From CADEDH01 sp039201605 (GTDB lineage Bacteria; Actinomycetota; Acidimicrobiia; Acidimicrobiales; SZUA-35), in assembly GCA_039201605.1 (NCBI GenBank), contig JBCCRO010000018.1:37710-101709 (forward strand): a stretch of DNA of 64,000 nucleotides, given 5' to 3'. A program made the position numbers and the translations under genes. The notes under the pieces are model-generated. The model was not told the DNA's origin, searched no databases, and saw only the letters and a program-made list of their open reading frames with translations. This document shows, one piece after another, positions 49,636 to 58,298 of this stretch (its first letter is position 1; each line of letters opens with the position of its first letter).

Positions 49636-51102
49636 ATGTCCCTCCCCACCGTTGCCGTGATCGGCATGGCCGTCATGGGCCGCAACCTGGCCCTGAACCT
49701 GGCCGATCGCGGCCACCACACGGCGATCCACAATCGAAATCGGGCCAAGGCCGACGCCGTGATCGCCGAGCTGACCCCGGGCCGGCGGGTGACCGCCTAC
49801 GACACGGTGGCCGAGCTCTGCGCCGGCCTGGCCCGACCCCGCCGCATCATCCTGATGGTGCAGGCCGGGGCCGCCGTCGACGCCGTCATCGACCAGCTCC
49901 TTCCCCACCTGGAACCGGGTGACGTGGTGATCGACGGCGGCAACTCCCACCACACCGACACCCGGGCCCGGCTCGATCGCCTCGCCGACAACGGCGTGCT
50001 CTTCGTCGGGGCCGGCATCTCGGGTGGCGAGGAGGGGGCCCGACACGGTCCGTCGATCATGCCCGGCGGCGCTCCCGACGCCCGATCCCTGGTCGACGAG
50101 CTGCTGCGGTCGATCGCGGCCCGGGCCGAGAGCGACGACGAGCCCTGCTGTTCGTGGATCGGGCCCGGCGGCTCGGGCCACTTCGTCAAGATGGTCCACA
50201 ACGGCATCGAGTACGGCGACATGCAGGTGCTGGCCGAGGCCCACGCCGCCCTCAACGCCCTCGGCCTGTCCTATGAGGCCCAGTCCGAGGCCTTCGCCCG
50301 CTGGAACCACGGACGACTGCGGTCCTACCTGATCGAGATCACGGCCGACATCCTGGCCACCGCCGACGACGACGGCGTCCATCTGCTCGACGTCATCCTC
50401 GACGCCGCCGGTCAGAAGGGCACCGGCCGGTGGACGGTCAACGCCGCGATGGAGGTGGCCCGCCCCGCCACCTTGGTGGCCGAAGCGGTGGCCGCTCGCA
50501 TGGTGTCGGCCGACACCGATCTGCGCCGTGCGGCGTCGGCCGCCTTCGCCACCGGCTCATCGGGGGGTTTCGGGGCCTGCGGGGGCCCGGTCATCACCGA
50601 CCTGGATCTCGACGACGTCGAGGCCGCCATCCACGCCGCCAAGCTGATCTCCTACGCCCAGGGGTTCGAGGTGATCGACGCCGCCTCGGCCCGGTGGTCG
50701 TGGGACCTCGACGCCGCAGCCATCGCCCGACTGTGGCGGGGCGGGTGCATCATCCGGGCCCGCTTCCTCGACGACCTGGCGGTGGCGCTGGCCGCCCGGC
50801 CCGACGCCTCGGGGTCGGTGCTGCTGGAACCCGGCTTCGCCCGGGAACTCCGGGAGTCGACCCCCGGCCTACGGCGAACGGTGCTGGCCATGACGTCGGC
50901 CGGGTTGGCGGCCCCTGCGCTGTCATCGGCGCTGGCCTACTTCGACGGCATCCGCTGCGCCCGCAGCACGGCCAACCTCATCCAGGCCCAACGCGACTAC
51001 TTCGGCGCCCACACCTACGAGCGCGTCGACCGCCCCCGAGGCGAGTTCTTCCACACCGACTGGGCCACCTCCGCCACCCCACCCGAGACCGCCGCCCGCT
51101 GA
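49636..51102 (+). CDS. gnd: 6-phosphogluconate dehydrogenase, decarboxylating
   Basis: The 488-residue enzyme is of the long Gnd form. The NADP-binding head is AVIGMAVMGRNLALNLADRG with HNRN for phosphate recognition. Substrate motifs are VFVGAGISGGEEGARHGPSIMPGG, CSWIGPGGSGHFVKMVHNGIEYGDMQ and the C-terminal ALAYFDGIRC and AHTYERVDRPRGEFFHTDW. It oxidises 6-phosphogluconate to ribulose 5-phosphate, CO2 and NADPH. It is the last step of the idonate/gluconate route encoded downstream in the same operon. Confidence 0.95.
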   Translation: MSLPTVAVIGMAVMGRNLALNLADRGHHTAIHNRNRAKADAVIAELTPGRRVTAYDTVAELCAGLARPRRIILMVQAGAAVDAVIDQLLPHLEPGDVVIDGGNSHHTDTRARLDRLADNGVLFVGAGISGGEEGARHGPSIMPGGAPDARSLVDELLRSIAARAESDDEPCCSWIGPGGSGHFVKMVHNGIEYGDMQVLAEAHAALNALGLSYEAQSEAFARWNHGRLRSYLIEITADILATADDDGVHLLDVILDAAGQKGTGRWTVNAAMEVARPATLVAEAVAARMVSADTDLRRAASAAFATGSSGGFGACGGPVITDLDLDDVEAAIHAAKLISYAQGFEVIDAASARWSWDLDAAAIARLWRGGCIIRARFLDDLAVALAARPDASGSVLLEPGFARELRESTPGLRRTVLAMTSAGLAAPALSSALAYFDGIRCARSTANLIQAQRDYFGAHTYERVDRPRGEFFHTDWATSATPPETAAR

Positions 51103-51199
51103 GCCACCGCCCGACCGACCACCCAAAGCCGACCAGCCCCAAATCGACGACCCCGAACCGAACGATCCCGAATCGACGACCAGGCACGAGGAGATCACC

Positions 51200-52333
51200 A
51201 TGCTCGACACCGACTACACCGCCCTCATCGGCACCTACTCCGAACTCGACGTGCTGGCCCACCAGCCCTACGCCCCCTCCCCCGGCACCGGCATCCACAC
51301 CGTCACCCTGACGGCGCAGGGCAGGCTGCAGGCCGGGGCCAGCACCCCAGTGCTCAACCCGGCGGTACTCATCGCCGACTGGGCCACCGACTCGATCTAC
51401 GCCATCTGCGAGACGATCACCGACGAGGGCACGGTGCGCCGCTACGCCGTCGGCGACGGCGGCGCGCTCACCGCCGCCGGGGACTACCGGGCCAACGGCC
51501 GATCCACCTGTTATCTGGCGCTGGCGCCGGGGCGGGACGCCGCCATCGTCATCAACTACTGGGACGCCATCATCGAGGTGGCCGACGTCGCCCCGGACGG
51601 CTCGCTGGGCGAGACCCTGCAGGTGTTCAAGCAGTTCCACCGACCCGAGGGCACGTGGCGGCAGGTCACCGACCGGGAGGACCACTGGGGCAACCGCCAG
51701 GTCGGCCCCCACGCCCACTGCGCCCACTTCTGGCACGACTGGGTGTTCATCCCCGACCTGGGCGAGAACGCCGTGTTCCAGTATCGGTGGAACCCCGCCG
51801 AACGGCAGCTGGAACCGGAGACCCACATCGCCTTCGAGGACGGGTCCGGCCCCCGCCACATGGCCATGCACCCCACGCTCGACCTCTGCTACGTGTCGAA
51901 CGAGCTGTTCAACACGGTGTGCGTGGCCCGCCTCGACAAGAGCGACCCGTCGGTGATCAAGGAGCGGCTGGTGCCGATCCAGTACGAGTCGACCCTCGAC
52001 GACCGGGCCCAGACCAGCTACGTGTCGGAGATCAAGCTCTCCCCCGACGCCCGGTTCCTCTACGTCTCCAACCGGGGTGACGACTCGCTGGCGATCTTCG
52101 CCGTGGCCGACGACGGTTCGCTGACCCGCACCGGCATCGTGCCGACCGGCGGCAGGTTTCCCCGCCACTTCGCCATCACCCCGTGCGGCAAGGCGGTGGT
52201 GGTGGCCAACCAGGACTCGGGCACGCTACGGGTGTACGACCGCAACGTCGAAACGGGGGACCTGACCATGACCGACGAACAGCTGGACCTGCCGGCGCCC
52301 AACTACGTGCGCTTCTGTGAGAACGGGCGCTGA
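51200..52333 (+). CDS. Lactonase family (seven-bladed propeller) protein
   Basis: The 377-residue protein has the Pgl/3-carboxymuconate-cyclase-like beta-propeller: repeated blades such as YLALAPGRDAAIVINYWD, GPRHMAMHPTLDLCYVSNEL, VSEIKLSPDARFLYVSNRGDDSLAIFAV and PRHFAITPCGKAVVVANQDSGTLRVY. The family hydrolyses aldonolactones, including 6-phosphogluconolactone. Here it probably opens a sugar lactone to the free acid before idonate/gluconate catabolism, which is inference. No signal peptide, so it is cytoplasmic. AGGAGATCACC precedes the ATG. Confidence 0.9.
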   Translation: MLDTDYTALIGTYSELDVLAHQPYAPSPGTGIHTVTLTAQGRLQAGASTPVLNPAVLIADWATDSIYAICETITDEGTVRRYAVGDGGALTAAGDYRANGRSTCYLALAPGRDAAIVINYWDAIIEVADVAPDGSLGETLQVFKQFHRPEGTWRQVTDREDHWGNRQVGPHAHCAHFWHDWVFIPDLGENAVFQYRWNPAERQLEPETHIAFEDGSGPRHMAMHPTLDLCYVSNELFNTVCVARLDKSDPSVIKERLVPIQYESTLDDRAQTSYVSEIKLSPDARFLYVSNRGDDSLAIFAVADDGSLTRTGIVPTGGRFPRHFAITPCGKAVVVANQDSGTLRVYDRNVETGDLTMTDEQLDLPAPNYVRFCENGR

Positions 52334-52336
52334 GGC

Positions 52337-53128
52337 GTGGTTCGCTTCTCCGCCAATGTCGGGTTCCTGTGGCCCGAGCTCCCGTTGCCCGACCGGATCC
52401 GAGCCGCCGGTCGAGCCGGGTTCGCCGCCGTGGAGTTCCACTTCCCCTACGAGTTCCACCCCGACGAGATCCGGGCCGCCATCGACGAGGCCGGGGTCAC
52501 CATGCTCGGGCTCAACACCGCCCTCGGGGCCAACGGGCCGGCCGACTTCGGGGTGACCGCCCGACCGGGGCGGGAGGACGAGGCCCGAACCGTGATCGAC
52601 CAGGCGGTCGACTACGCCGCCGCCATCGGGGCCTCGGCGGTCAACGTCGTCCCCGGCACCACCGGCGGGCCGGCCGACGCCGAGCGCATCTACCGCCACA
52701 ACCTCGCCTACGCCTGTGAGCGGGGGGCGGCGCACGGGCTGACCATGCTGATCGAGCCGCTCAGCCCCCGATCGGCCCCCGGGGCCCACGTCACCCGGGT
52801 GGAGGACGCCCTGGCCACCATCGCCGCCGTCGGCGCCGACAACCTCAAGCTGATGCTCGACTGCTTCCACACCCAGCTCAACCAGGGCGATCTCACCAGC
52901 CGCCTCGCCTTCTCGCTGGAGCACCTGGGGCACGTCCAGATCGCCGCCGTCCCCGACCGGGGCGAGCCCGACACCGGAGAGATCGACTACCGATTCGTCC
53001 TGGGGCAGCTCGACGCCCTCGGCTACACCGGCTGGGTCGGCGCCGAGTACCACCCCCGCACCACCACCGACGCCGGCCTCGGCTGGCTGGCCCCCTACCG
53101 AGAAGACGCCGACGCGAACGGAGCATGA
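52337..53128 (+). CDS. Hydroxypyruvate isomerase-like TIM-barrel protein
   Basis: The 263-residue protein matches the Hyi/OtnI branch: VRFSANVGFLWPELPLPDRIRAAGRAGFAAVEFHFPY, LNTALGANGPADFG, MLIEPLSPR, LMLDCFHTQ and the strong ending HVQIAAVPDRGEPDTGEIDYRF with GWVGAEYHPRTTTDAGLGW. These bind a divalent metal and interconvert hydroxypyruvate with tartronate semialdehyde, or 2-oxo-tetronates. The GTG start lies three bases after the lactonase stop. In this operon it may serve a side branch to tartronate; unproven. Confidence 0.9.
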   Translation: MVRFSANVGFLWPELPLPDRIRAAGRAGFAAVEFHFPYEFHPDEIRAAIDEAGVTMLGLNTALGANGPADFGVTARPGREDEARTVIDQAVDYAAAIGASAVNVVPGTTGGPADAERIYRHNLAYACERGAAHGLTMLIEPLSPRSAPGAHVTRVEDALATIAAVGADNLKLMLDCFHTQLNQGDLTSRLAFSLEHLGHVQIAAVPDRGEPDTGEIDYRFVLGQLDALGYTGWVGAEYHPRTTTDAGLGWLAPYREDADANGA

Positions 53129-53129
53129 C

Positions 53130-53912
53130 ATGACCACACACGACCAGGTCGCCGTGATAACCGGCGGCGGTCGAGGTATCGGGCAGGCGGTGGCCCGAGC
53201 CTTGGTCGCCGCCGGCTGGGCGGTCACCATCGCCGGCCGTAGCCAGGACTCGCTCGACGCCACCGTCGGCCTCATCGAGGCGGACGCCGCCGAAACCGGA
53301 GCACCGGCCCCCGGTGCGGTCCTCGCCGTGGCCACCGATGTGGCCGAGGCCGAGGAGGTCGAGCGGCTGTTCGACGAAACCGTGGGCGCCTTCGGCCGGG
53401 TGGACCTGCTGTTCAACAACGCCGGCATCGCCGCCCCCGCCGTCCCCGTCGACGAACTCGACGTCGACATCTGGGAGCGGGTGGTGGCCATCAACCTCAC
53501 CGGCTCCTTCCTGTGCGCACGGGCCGCGTTCGCCCGGATGAAGGCCCAGGATCCGATGGGGGGCCGCATCATCAACAACGGCTCGATCTCGGCCACCACC
53601 CCTCGTCCGTTCTCCGCCCCCTACACCGCGACCAAGCACGCCATCACGGGGCTGACCAAGTCGCTGGCCCTCGACGGGCGGGCCCACAACATCGCCTGCG
53701 GCCAGATCGACCTCGGCAACATCAGTTCCGACATGGGCGACCAGATGGCGGCCGGGGTGTTGCAGGCCAACGGCTCGACCATGGCCGAGCCGACCATCCC
53801 GGTGGAACACGCGGCGGAGGCCGTACGTCGGATGGCCGAGCTGCCAGTGGAGGCCAACGTGCTGTCGATGACGCTGATGGCCACGGGCATGCCCTTCGTG
53901 GGACGGGGTTGA
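53130..53912 (+). CDS. Short-chain dehydrogenase/reductase (SDR)
   Basis: The 260-residue SDR has ITGGGRGIGQAVA, LFNNAGIAAPAVPVDELDVDIWERVVAINLTG, and NNGSISATTPRPFSAPYTATK with the catalytic pair YTATK. GRAHNIACGQIDLGN replaces the usual VNxIAPG block. It begins one base after the isomerase stop. The second strand (TIAGR) has a basic residue, which leans to NADP. It may reduce or oxidise an intermediate next to tartronate semialdehyde; unassigned. Confidence 0.92.
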   Translation: MTTHDQVAVITGGGRGIGQAVARALVAAGWAVTIAGRSQDSLDATVGLIEADAAETGAPAPGAVLAVATDVAEAEEVERLFDETVGAFGRVDLLFNNAGIAAPAVPVDELDVDIWERVVAINLTGSFLCARAAFARMKAQDPMGGRIINNGSISATTPRPFSAPYTATKHAITGLTKSLALDGRAHNIACGQIDLGNISSDMGDQMAAGVLQANGSTMAEPTIPVEHAAEAVRRMAELPVEANVLSMTLMATGMPFVGRG

Positions 53913-53916
53913 GCCG

Positions 53917-54702
53917 ATGACGACCTCCTCCACCCCTCCTACCTCCCCCTTCGACCTCAGCGGCCGGGCGGCGCTGATCACCGGCTCCAGTCGGGGCATC
54001 GGCTTGGCCATCGCCGCCGCCCTCGGTCGGGCCGGCGCCACCGTCGTCCTCAACGCCCGCAGCGCCGAGGCTCTCGCCGCCGCGGCCGACGGCCTGGCCG
54101 CCGCCGGGATCACGGCCCACACCCGCGTGGCCGACGTGACCGACGAGGCGGCGGTGGCCGAGCTCGTGTCGTCGATCGAGGCCGACATCGGCCCTCTGGA
54201 GATCCTGGTCAACAACGCCGGTGTCCAGCAGCGGGCCCCGATCCTCGAGTTCCCGGTCGACGACTTCCGACGGCTGCTGGAGATCAACCTCGTCGCCCCC
54301 TTCACCGTGGCCCAGGCCGCCGCCCGCCCCATGGCGGAGCGAGGCCGGGGTCGCATCATCAACATCGGCTCGGTCCAGTGCAGCCTGGGTCGGCCCACGA
54401 TCGTGCCCTACACCGCCTCCAAGGGCGGGCTGATGCTGCTGACCCGGGGGCTGTGCGCCGACCTCGGCCCCCTCGGCATCTGCGTGAACACCCTCGCCCC
54501 CGGCTACTTCGCCACCGAGCTGACCTCGGCCCTGGTGGCCGACGGGGAGTTCTCGGCCTGGGTGGCGTCGCGCACCCCGGCCGGCCGGTGGGGTGAGGTG
54601 GACGAGTTGGGCGGCCCGGCGGTGTTCCTGGCCTCCGATGCCGCCGCCTTCGTCAACGGGCAGACCCTGTTCGTCGACGGTGGCATGACGGCGGTGGTGT
54701 GA
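53917..54702 (+). CDS. idnO: Gluconate 5-dehydrogenase (5-ketogluconate reductase)
   Basis: The 261-residue SDR closely follows Escherichia coli IdnO, which I recall in detail. Shared blocks are DIGPLEILVNNAGVQQRAPILEFP, LGRPTIVPYTASKGG, LTRGLCADL, APGYFATELTSALVADGEFSAW with RTPAGRWGEVDELGGPAVFLASDAAAFVNGQTLFVDGGM. The catalytic pair is YTASK. It interconverts 5-keto-D-gluconate and D-gluconate with NAD(P)H. Its start lies four bases after the previous stop and its stop overlaps the idnD start by one base (TGATG). Confidence 0.92.
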   Translation: MTTSSTPPTSPFDLSGRAALITGSSRGIGLAIAAALGRAGATVVLNARSAEALAAAADGLAAAGITAHTRVADVTDEAAVAELVSSIEADIGPLEILVNNAGVQQRAPILEFPVDDFRRLLEINLVAPFTVAQAAARPMAERGRGRIINIGSVQCSLGRPTIVPYTASKGGLMLLTRGLCADLGPLGICVNTLAPGYFATELTSALVADGEFSAWVASRTPAGRWGEVDELGGPAVFLASDAAAFVNGQTLFVDGGMTAVV

Positions 54703-55772
54703 TGGCCTCCGACAACGACGACCACGACAACGACAACGCCGGCGACGAGAACCAAGCCGTCGTCATCCACGGCGCCCGTGATGTGCGGGTCGAGTCCCGC
54801 CCCGCCCCCACCCCGACCGAGGGCACGGCCCGGGTCGCCGTCCGCCTGGGCGGCATCTGCGGCTCCGACCTCAGCTACTACCGCAAGGGCGCCGTCGGCG
54901 ACTTCGTGGTGAAGCGGCCCATGATCCTGGGCCACGAGGTGGTGGGAACGGTGGCCGCAGCCGGCGTCGGTGTGCCCGCTCGGCTCGAGGGCGAGCGGGT
55001 GGCCGTCGACCCGTCCAGCCCGTGCGGCCGCTGCGACCGCTGCCGGGAGGGGCGGCCCAACGTCTGCCTGGAGCCGACGTTCCTCGGCAGCGCCTCCACC
55101 GACCCCCACGTCGACGGCGGCTTCACCGGCCAGCTGCTCACCGGACGGGTCAACCTCGTCCCCCTGGCCGACGACCTGGCCTGGGCCGACGCCGTCTTCG
55201 CCGAACCGCTGGCGGTCAACGTCCACGCCCTCAACCGGGCCGGTTCGGTGGTCGACCGACGGGTGCTCGTGATCGGGGCCGGCCCCATCGGGGCGATCGC
55301 GGCCGCCGCAGCCCACCGTTACGGGGCGGCCGAGGTGACCGTGACCGATCTGGCCGCCGAACGTCTCACCCTGGCCGCCGCGGTCGGGGCCGACACCACG
55401 GTTGTGGCCGAGGAGTTCGTCGCCGGCGCCGACTTCGACGTGGTCATCGAGGCGTCGGGCTCGGCTCCCGGTATCGGCACCGCCCTCTCCGCCGTGCGCA
55501 AGGGAGGCACCGTGGTGCTGATCGGCCTGCCCCAGGGTGGCCCGATCGCCATCCCGGTCGGTCTCACCGTGGGACGGGAGATCGACGTGCTCGGCTCGTT
55601 CCGCTTCTGCCACGACGAGTTCCGGACCGCGGTCGAGCTGCTGTCCGACGGGTTCGACCTGTCACCTCTCCTCACCGACACCTTCGCCGCCACCGACGCC
55701 CCCGACGCCTTCGTGCGGGCCACCGAGTCGGCGGCGATGAAGGTGCAACTCGACTTCGGTTCCACCCCGTAG
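54702..55772 (+). CDS. idnD: L-idonate 5-dehydrogenase
   Basis: The 356-residue zinc alcohol dehydrogenase follows the E. coli IdnD pattern: GGICGSDLSYYRKGAVGDFVVKRPMILGHEVVG, the structural zinc cysteines in PSSPCGRCDRCREGRPNVC, FLGSASTDPHVDGGFT, AEPLAVNVHALNRAG, VIGAGPIGAIAAAA and GSFRFCHDEFRTAVELL. It oxidises L-idonate at C5 to 5-keto-D-gluconate. An Asp/Asn-rich head of 17 residues precedes the domain. The ATG overlaps the idnO stop by one base. Confidence 0.93.
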   Translation: MASDNDDHDNDNAGDENQAVVIHGARDVRVESRPAPTPTEGTARVAVRLGGICGSDLSYYRKGAVGDFVVKRPMILGHEVVGTVAAAGVGVPARLEGERVAVDPSSPCGRCDRCREGRPNVCLEPTFLGSASTDPHVDGGFTGQLLTGRVNLVPLADDLAWADAVFAEPLAVNVHALNRAGSVVDRRVLVIGAGPIGAIAAAAAHRYGAAEVTVTDLAAERLTLAAAVGADTTVVAEEFVAGADFDVVIEASGSAPGIGTALSAVRKGGTVVLIGLPQGGPIAIPVGLTVGREIDVLGSFRFCHDEFRTAVELLSDGFDLSPLLTDTFAATDAPDAFVRATESAAMKVQLDFGSTP

Positions 55773-55775
55773 GGT
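55770..55775 (+). promoter_or_regulatory. -10-like box before the kinase gene
   Basis: TAGGGT overlaps the idnD stop and is followed by seven bases and the ATG at 55783. It may give a leaderless transcript, or AGGGTG may serve as a ribosome site; the two readings cannot be separated here. Confidence 0.4.
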
Positions 55776-55782
55776 GCTCGAC

Positions 55783-56322
55783 ATGAGCGACAGCACCGTG
55801 GGCGCCTCCGTCGCCGCCACCGGCAAGGCGATGGTGGTCGTCACCGGCCCCATGGGGGCGGGCAAGTCGACGGTGGCCACCGCGGTGGCCGACGCCCTCG
55901 GCGTTCCCCACCGCGACTCCGACCACGATCTGGAGGCACTCACCGGCAAGCCCGGCGTGCAGCTGGCGGCCGAGCACGACGTGGCGGTCCTCCATCGGTT
56001 GGAGGCGGCGGTGCTCCTCGGGGCCCTGGCCGACGACCGACCCACCGTGGTCTCCGCCGCCGCCTCGGTGGTGGAGGACGAGTGGTGCCGGATGGCGCTG
56101 GCCGCCCGGGCCACCACCGTCGTTCTCACCGCCCCCGTCGACGAGCTGCTGCGCCGGGCCGCCACCGGCGAGCATCGGCGACCGATGACGGCGGAGGAAC
56201 TGACGGCGTTGATGGCTCGTCGCCAGCCCCTGTTCGATGCCGTGGCCGACCTGACGATCGACGCCCGTCAACCGGCCGACGAGGTGGCCGAGGCCGTCCT
56301 CGCCCATCTCCGCCGCCGCTAG
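55783..56322 (+). CDS. P-loop kinase of the shikimate/gluconate kinase fold
   Basis: The 179-residue protein has Walker A GPMGAGKST at 22-30, an acidic DSDHDLE and the lid region RRAATGEHRRPMTAEELTALMARRQPLFDAVADL. The lid and DSDHDLE resemble shikimate kinase, while the operon (IdnO, IdnD, Gnd) demands a gluconate kinase. E. coli GntK has a different DGD..HP block, absent here. So the likely role is phosphorylation of D-gluconate to 6-phosphogluconate by a divergent kinase (inference from context). It ends the operon, 132 bp from the convergent hydratase. Confidence 0.78.
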   Translation: MSDSTVGASVAATGKAMVVVTGPMGAGKSTVATAVADALGVPHRDSDHDLEALTGKPGVQLAAEHDVAVLHRLEAAVLLGALADDRPTVVSAAASVVEDEWCRMALAARATTVVLTAPVDELLRRAATGEHRRPMTAEELTALMARRQPLFDAVADLTIDARQPADEVAEAVLAHLRRR

Positions 56323-56454
56323 GCCGTCGCCGCCCTCGTCACCTGCGCATCCGGCTGCGGCCGGCAGGACCACCGTCGTCGACCTCGCCGCCCCCGTCGC
56401 CTGCGCCGCCCGGCTGCCGCTGGTCGGCGTCCCGCCGTCCCTGGCTGTCGTCGG

Positions 56455-57249
56455 TCAGGCCTCGACGGCGAAGCTGATCTGGCCGAAGGGGCCGAAGTCG
56501 GCCACCAACGCATCGCCGGGGACGATCGGCACCGCACGGATGAACGAGCCCGACAGCACGGAGCCACCGGCCGCCATCGTCACCCCGAACTCGTGGAGCT
56601 TGCGGGCCAGCCAGGCCACGGCGTTCACCGGGTTGCCCATGACGGCGGCGGCCACGCCAGACTCGACGACCTCGCCGTTGCGGTAGAGGGCGCCGCCGAC
56701 GTGGCGCAGATCCACCTCGCCCGGGTTGATCGGATTGCCCCCGAGGATCACGAAGCCGCAGGAGGCGGCATCGGCGATGCTGTCGACGATGCCCGGCTTG
56801 CCCGATCGGGAGAAGCGGGTGTCGACCACCTCGATCGACGGCAGCAGGAAGTCGGTGGCCCGCAGCACGTCGACGGCGTTGACGTCGGGTCCGCCCAGGT
56901 CCCGACCGAGGACGAAGGTGAGCTCGATCTCCACCATCGGCCGGTTGAGCCGGCCCTTGGGAACGACGGTGCCCTCGTCGAGGAACCAGTCGTCGAACAG
57001 GGTGCCGTAGTCGGGCTCGGTGGCGTCGAACAGGTCTCGCATGGCCTTCGACGTGAGGCCGACCTTGTGGCCCTTGACCACCCGGCCGGCGGCCACCTTG
57101 GCCTCGGTCACGTAGCGGCCGATGGCGTAGGCGTCGGCCACGTCGGCATCGTCGTGGAGCAGGGTCACCGGCTCGGTCCACACCCCGGTCCGCTCCGCCT
57201 CCACCAGGGCGGCGGCCGCCTCTCGTCGCTGCTCATCGCTCATCGCCAT
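56455..57249 (-). CDS. 2-keto-4-pentenoate / 2-oxo-hept-3-ene-dioate hydratase-like protein
   Basis: The 264-residue protein has GHKVGLTSKAMRDLF, the metal-binding Glu pair in PMVEIELTFVLGRDLGG, DFLLPSIEVVDTRF and GNPVNAVAWLARKLHEFG. The pattern is closest to HpaH/HpcG, which hydrates the dienoate after homoprotocatechuate meta-cleavage, or MhpD. AGGAGG lies ten bases before the ATG. It is divergent from the ABC exporter. No ring-cleavage dioxygenase is adjacent. Confidence 0.88.
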   Translation of the reverse strand: MAMSDEQRREAAAALVEAERTGVWTEPVTLLHDDADVADAYAIGRYVTEAKVAAGRVVKGHKVGLTSKAMRDLFDATEPDYGTLFDDWFLDEGTVVPKGRLNRPMVEIELTFVLGRDLGGPDVNAVDVLRATDFLLPSIEVVDTRFSRSGKPGIVDSIADAASCGFVILGGNPINPGEVDLRHVGGALYRNGEVVESGVAAAVMGNPVNAVAWLARKLHEFGVTMAAGGSVLSGSFIRAVPIVPGDALVADFGPFGQISFAVEA

Positions 57250-57324
57250 GGGCGGTCATCCTCCTGTCGAATCCCCCGGTGCCGACGGCCCCGGGGGCCT
57301 ACCATACGAGCGCGTTCAACCCGT

Positions 57325-57364
57325 TTGACCATGCGGATTCTCGCAGTAGTGTTAAGCATGCTTA
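57325..57364 (+). promoter_or_regulatory. Promoter with palindromic operator for the ABC exporter
   Basis: TTGACC at 57325-57330 and TAGTGT at 57347-57352 form a sigma-70-type promoter with a 16-bp spacer. The perfect palindrome TAAGCATGCTTA at 57353-57364 covers the predicted transcription start. A TetR- or MarR-type repressor would fit; no such gene is adjacent. Confidence 0.65.
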
Positions 57365-57383
57365 TCATCCAGAGGAGGGATCG

Positions 57384-58298
57384 ATGACAACGGCGATCCA
57401 CGTGGCCGGACTGGACAAGTCGTTCGGCACCACCAAGGCCCTCGACGGTCTCGATCTCACCGTCGACTACGGCCAGGTCATGGGCTTTCTCGGCCCCAAC
57501 GGGGCAGGCAAATCGACAACGATCCGGGTGTTGATGGGCCTGCTCCGCCACGACGCCGGCGAGGCCCGGGTGCTCGGTCAGGACCCGTGGACCGACGCCG
57601 TCGAACTGCACCGTCGGATCGCCTACGTGCCCGGCGACGTCAACCTGTGGCCGGGCCTCACCGGCGGCGAGACCATCGACCTGTTCGGCCGTCTCGGGTC
57701 GGGCCTCGATCCGAAACGACGAACCGAGATGATCGAGCGCTTCGACCTCGATCCGACCAAGAAGGGCCGCACCTACTCCAAGGGCAACCGACAGAAGGTG
57801 GCCCTGGTGGCGGCGCTGGCCGGCAACGCCGAGCTGTTCGTGTTCGACGAGCCGACCTCGGGCCTCGACCCGCTGATGGAGACCGTCTTCCAGGACGTCG
57901 TCGGCGAGATGCTGAGCGACGGCAAGACCGTCCTGCTGTCGAGCCACATCCTGGCCGAGGTCGAGTCGCTGTGCGATCAGGTGACGATCATCCGCGAGGG
58001 GCGGACGGTGGAGACCGGCACCCTGGCCGACCTGCGACACCTCACCCGCACCTCGGTCGAGGCAACCACCACCCAGCCGATCGCCTCGATGGCCGATCTG
58101 GACGGCGTGTCCGACTTCGAGGCCCGCAACGGCCACCACGCCACCTTCTCGGTGGCCAACGCCTCGATGTCGGCGGTCATGAGCGGGCTGGCGGCGCTGG
58201 GGATCGAGGCCATCGAGAGCCAACCGCCGACGCTGGAGGAGCTCTTCATGCGCCACTACGCCGTCGAGGACGGATCGTCGGTCGAGGTCGAATCGTGA
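57384..58298 (+). CDS. ABC transporter ATP-binding protein, drug-export type
   Basis: The 304-residue ATPase has Walker A GPNGAGKST, the segment RRIAYVPGDVNLWPGLTGGETIDL, an altered signature YSKGNRQKVAL, Walker B LFVFDEPTSGLDP and switch His in LSSHILAEV. A C-terminal domain of about 80 residues follows, as in the daunorubicin/tetronasin exporters. SD GAGGAGGG precedes the ATG at 57384. Its stop overlaps the permease GTG by four bases (GTGA). It is likely a small-molecule efflux pump. Confidence 0.93.
   Translation: MTTAIHVAGLDKSFGTTKALDGLDLTVDYGQVMGFLGPNGAGKSTTIRVLMGLLRHDAGEARVLGQDPWTDAVELHRRIAYVPGDVNLWPGLTGGETIDLFGRLGSGLDPKRRTEMIERFDLDPTKKGRTYSKGNRQKVALVAALAGNAELFVFDEPTSGLDPLMETVFQDVVGEMLSDGKTVLLSSHILAEVESLCDQVTIIREGRTVETGTLADLRHLTRTSVEATTTQPIASMADLDGVSDFEARNGHHATFSVANASMSAVMSGLAALGIEAIESQPPTLEELFMRHYAVEDGSSVEVES

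Noticed and set aside
56323..56454. Terminator between the convergent kinase and hydratase genes
   Set aside because: Several G+C-rich near-repeats exist, but none forms a clean stem of useful length.
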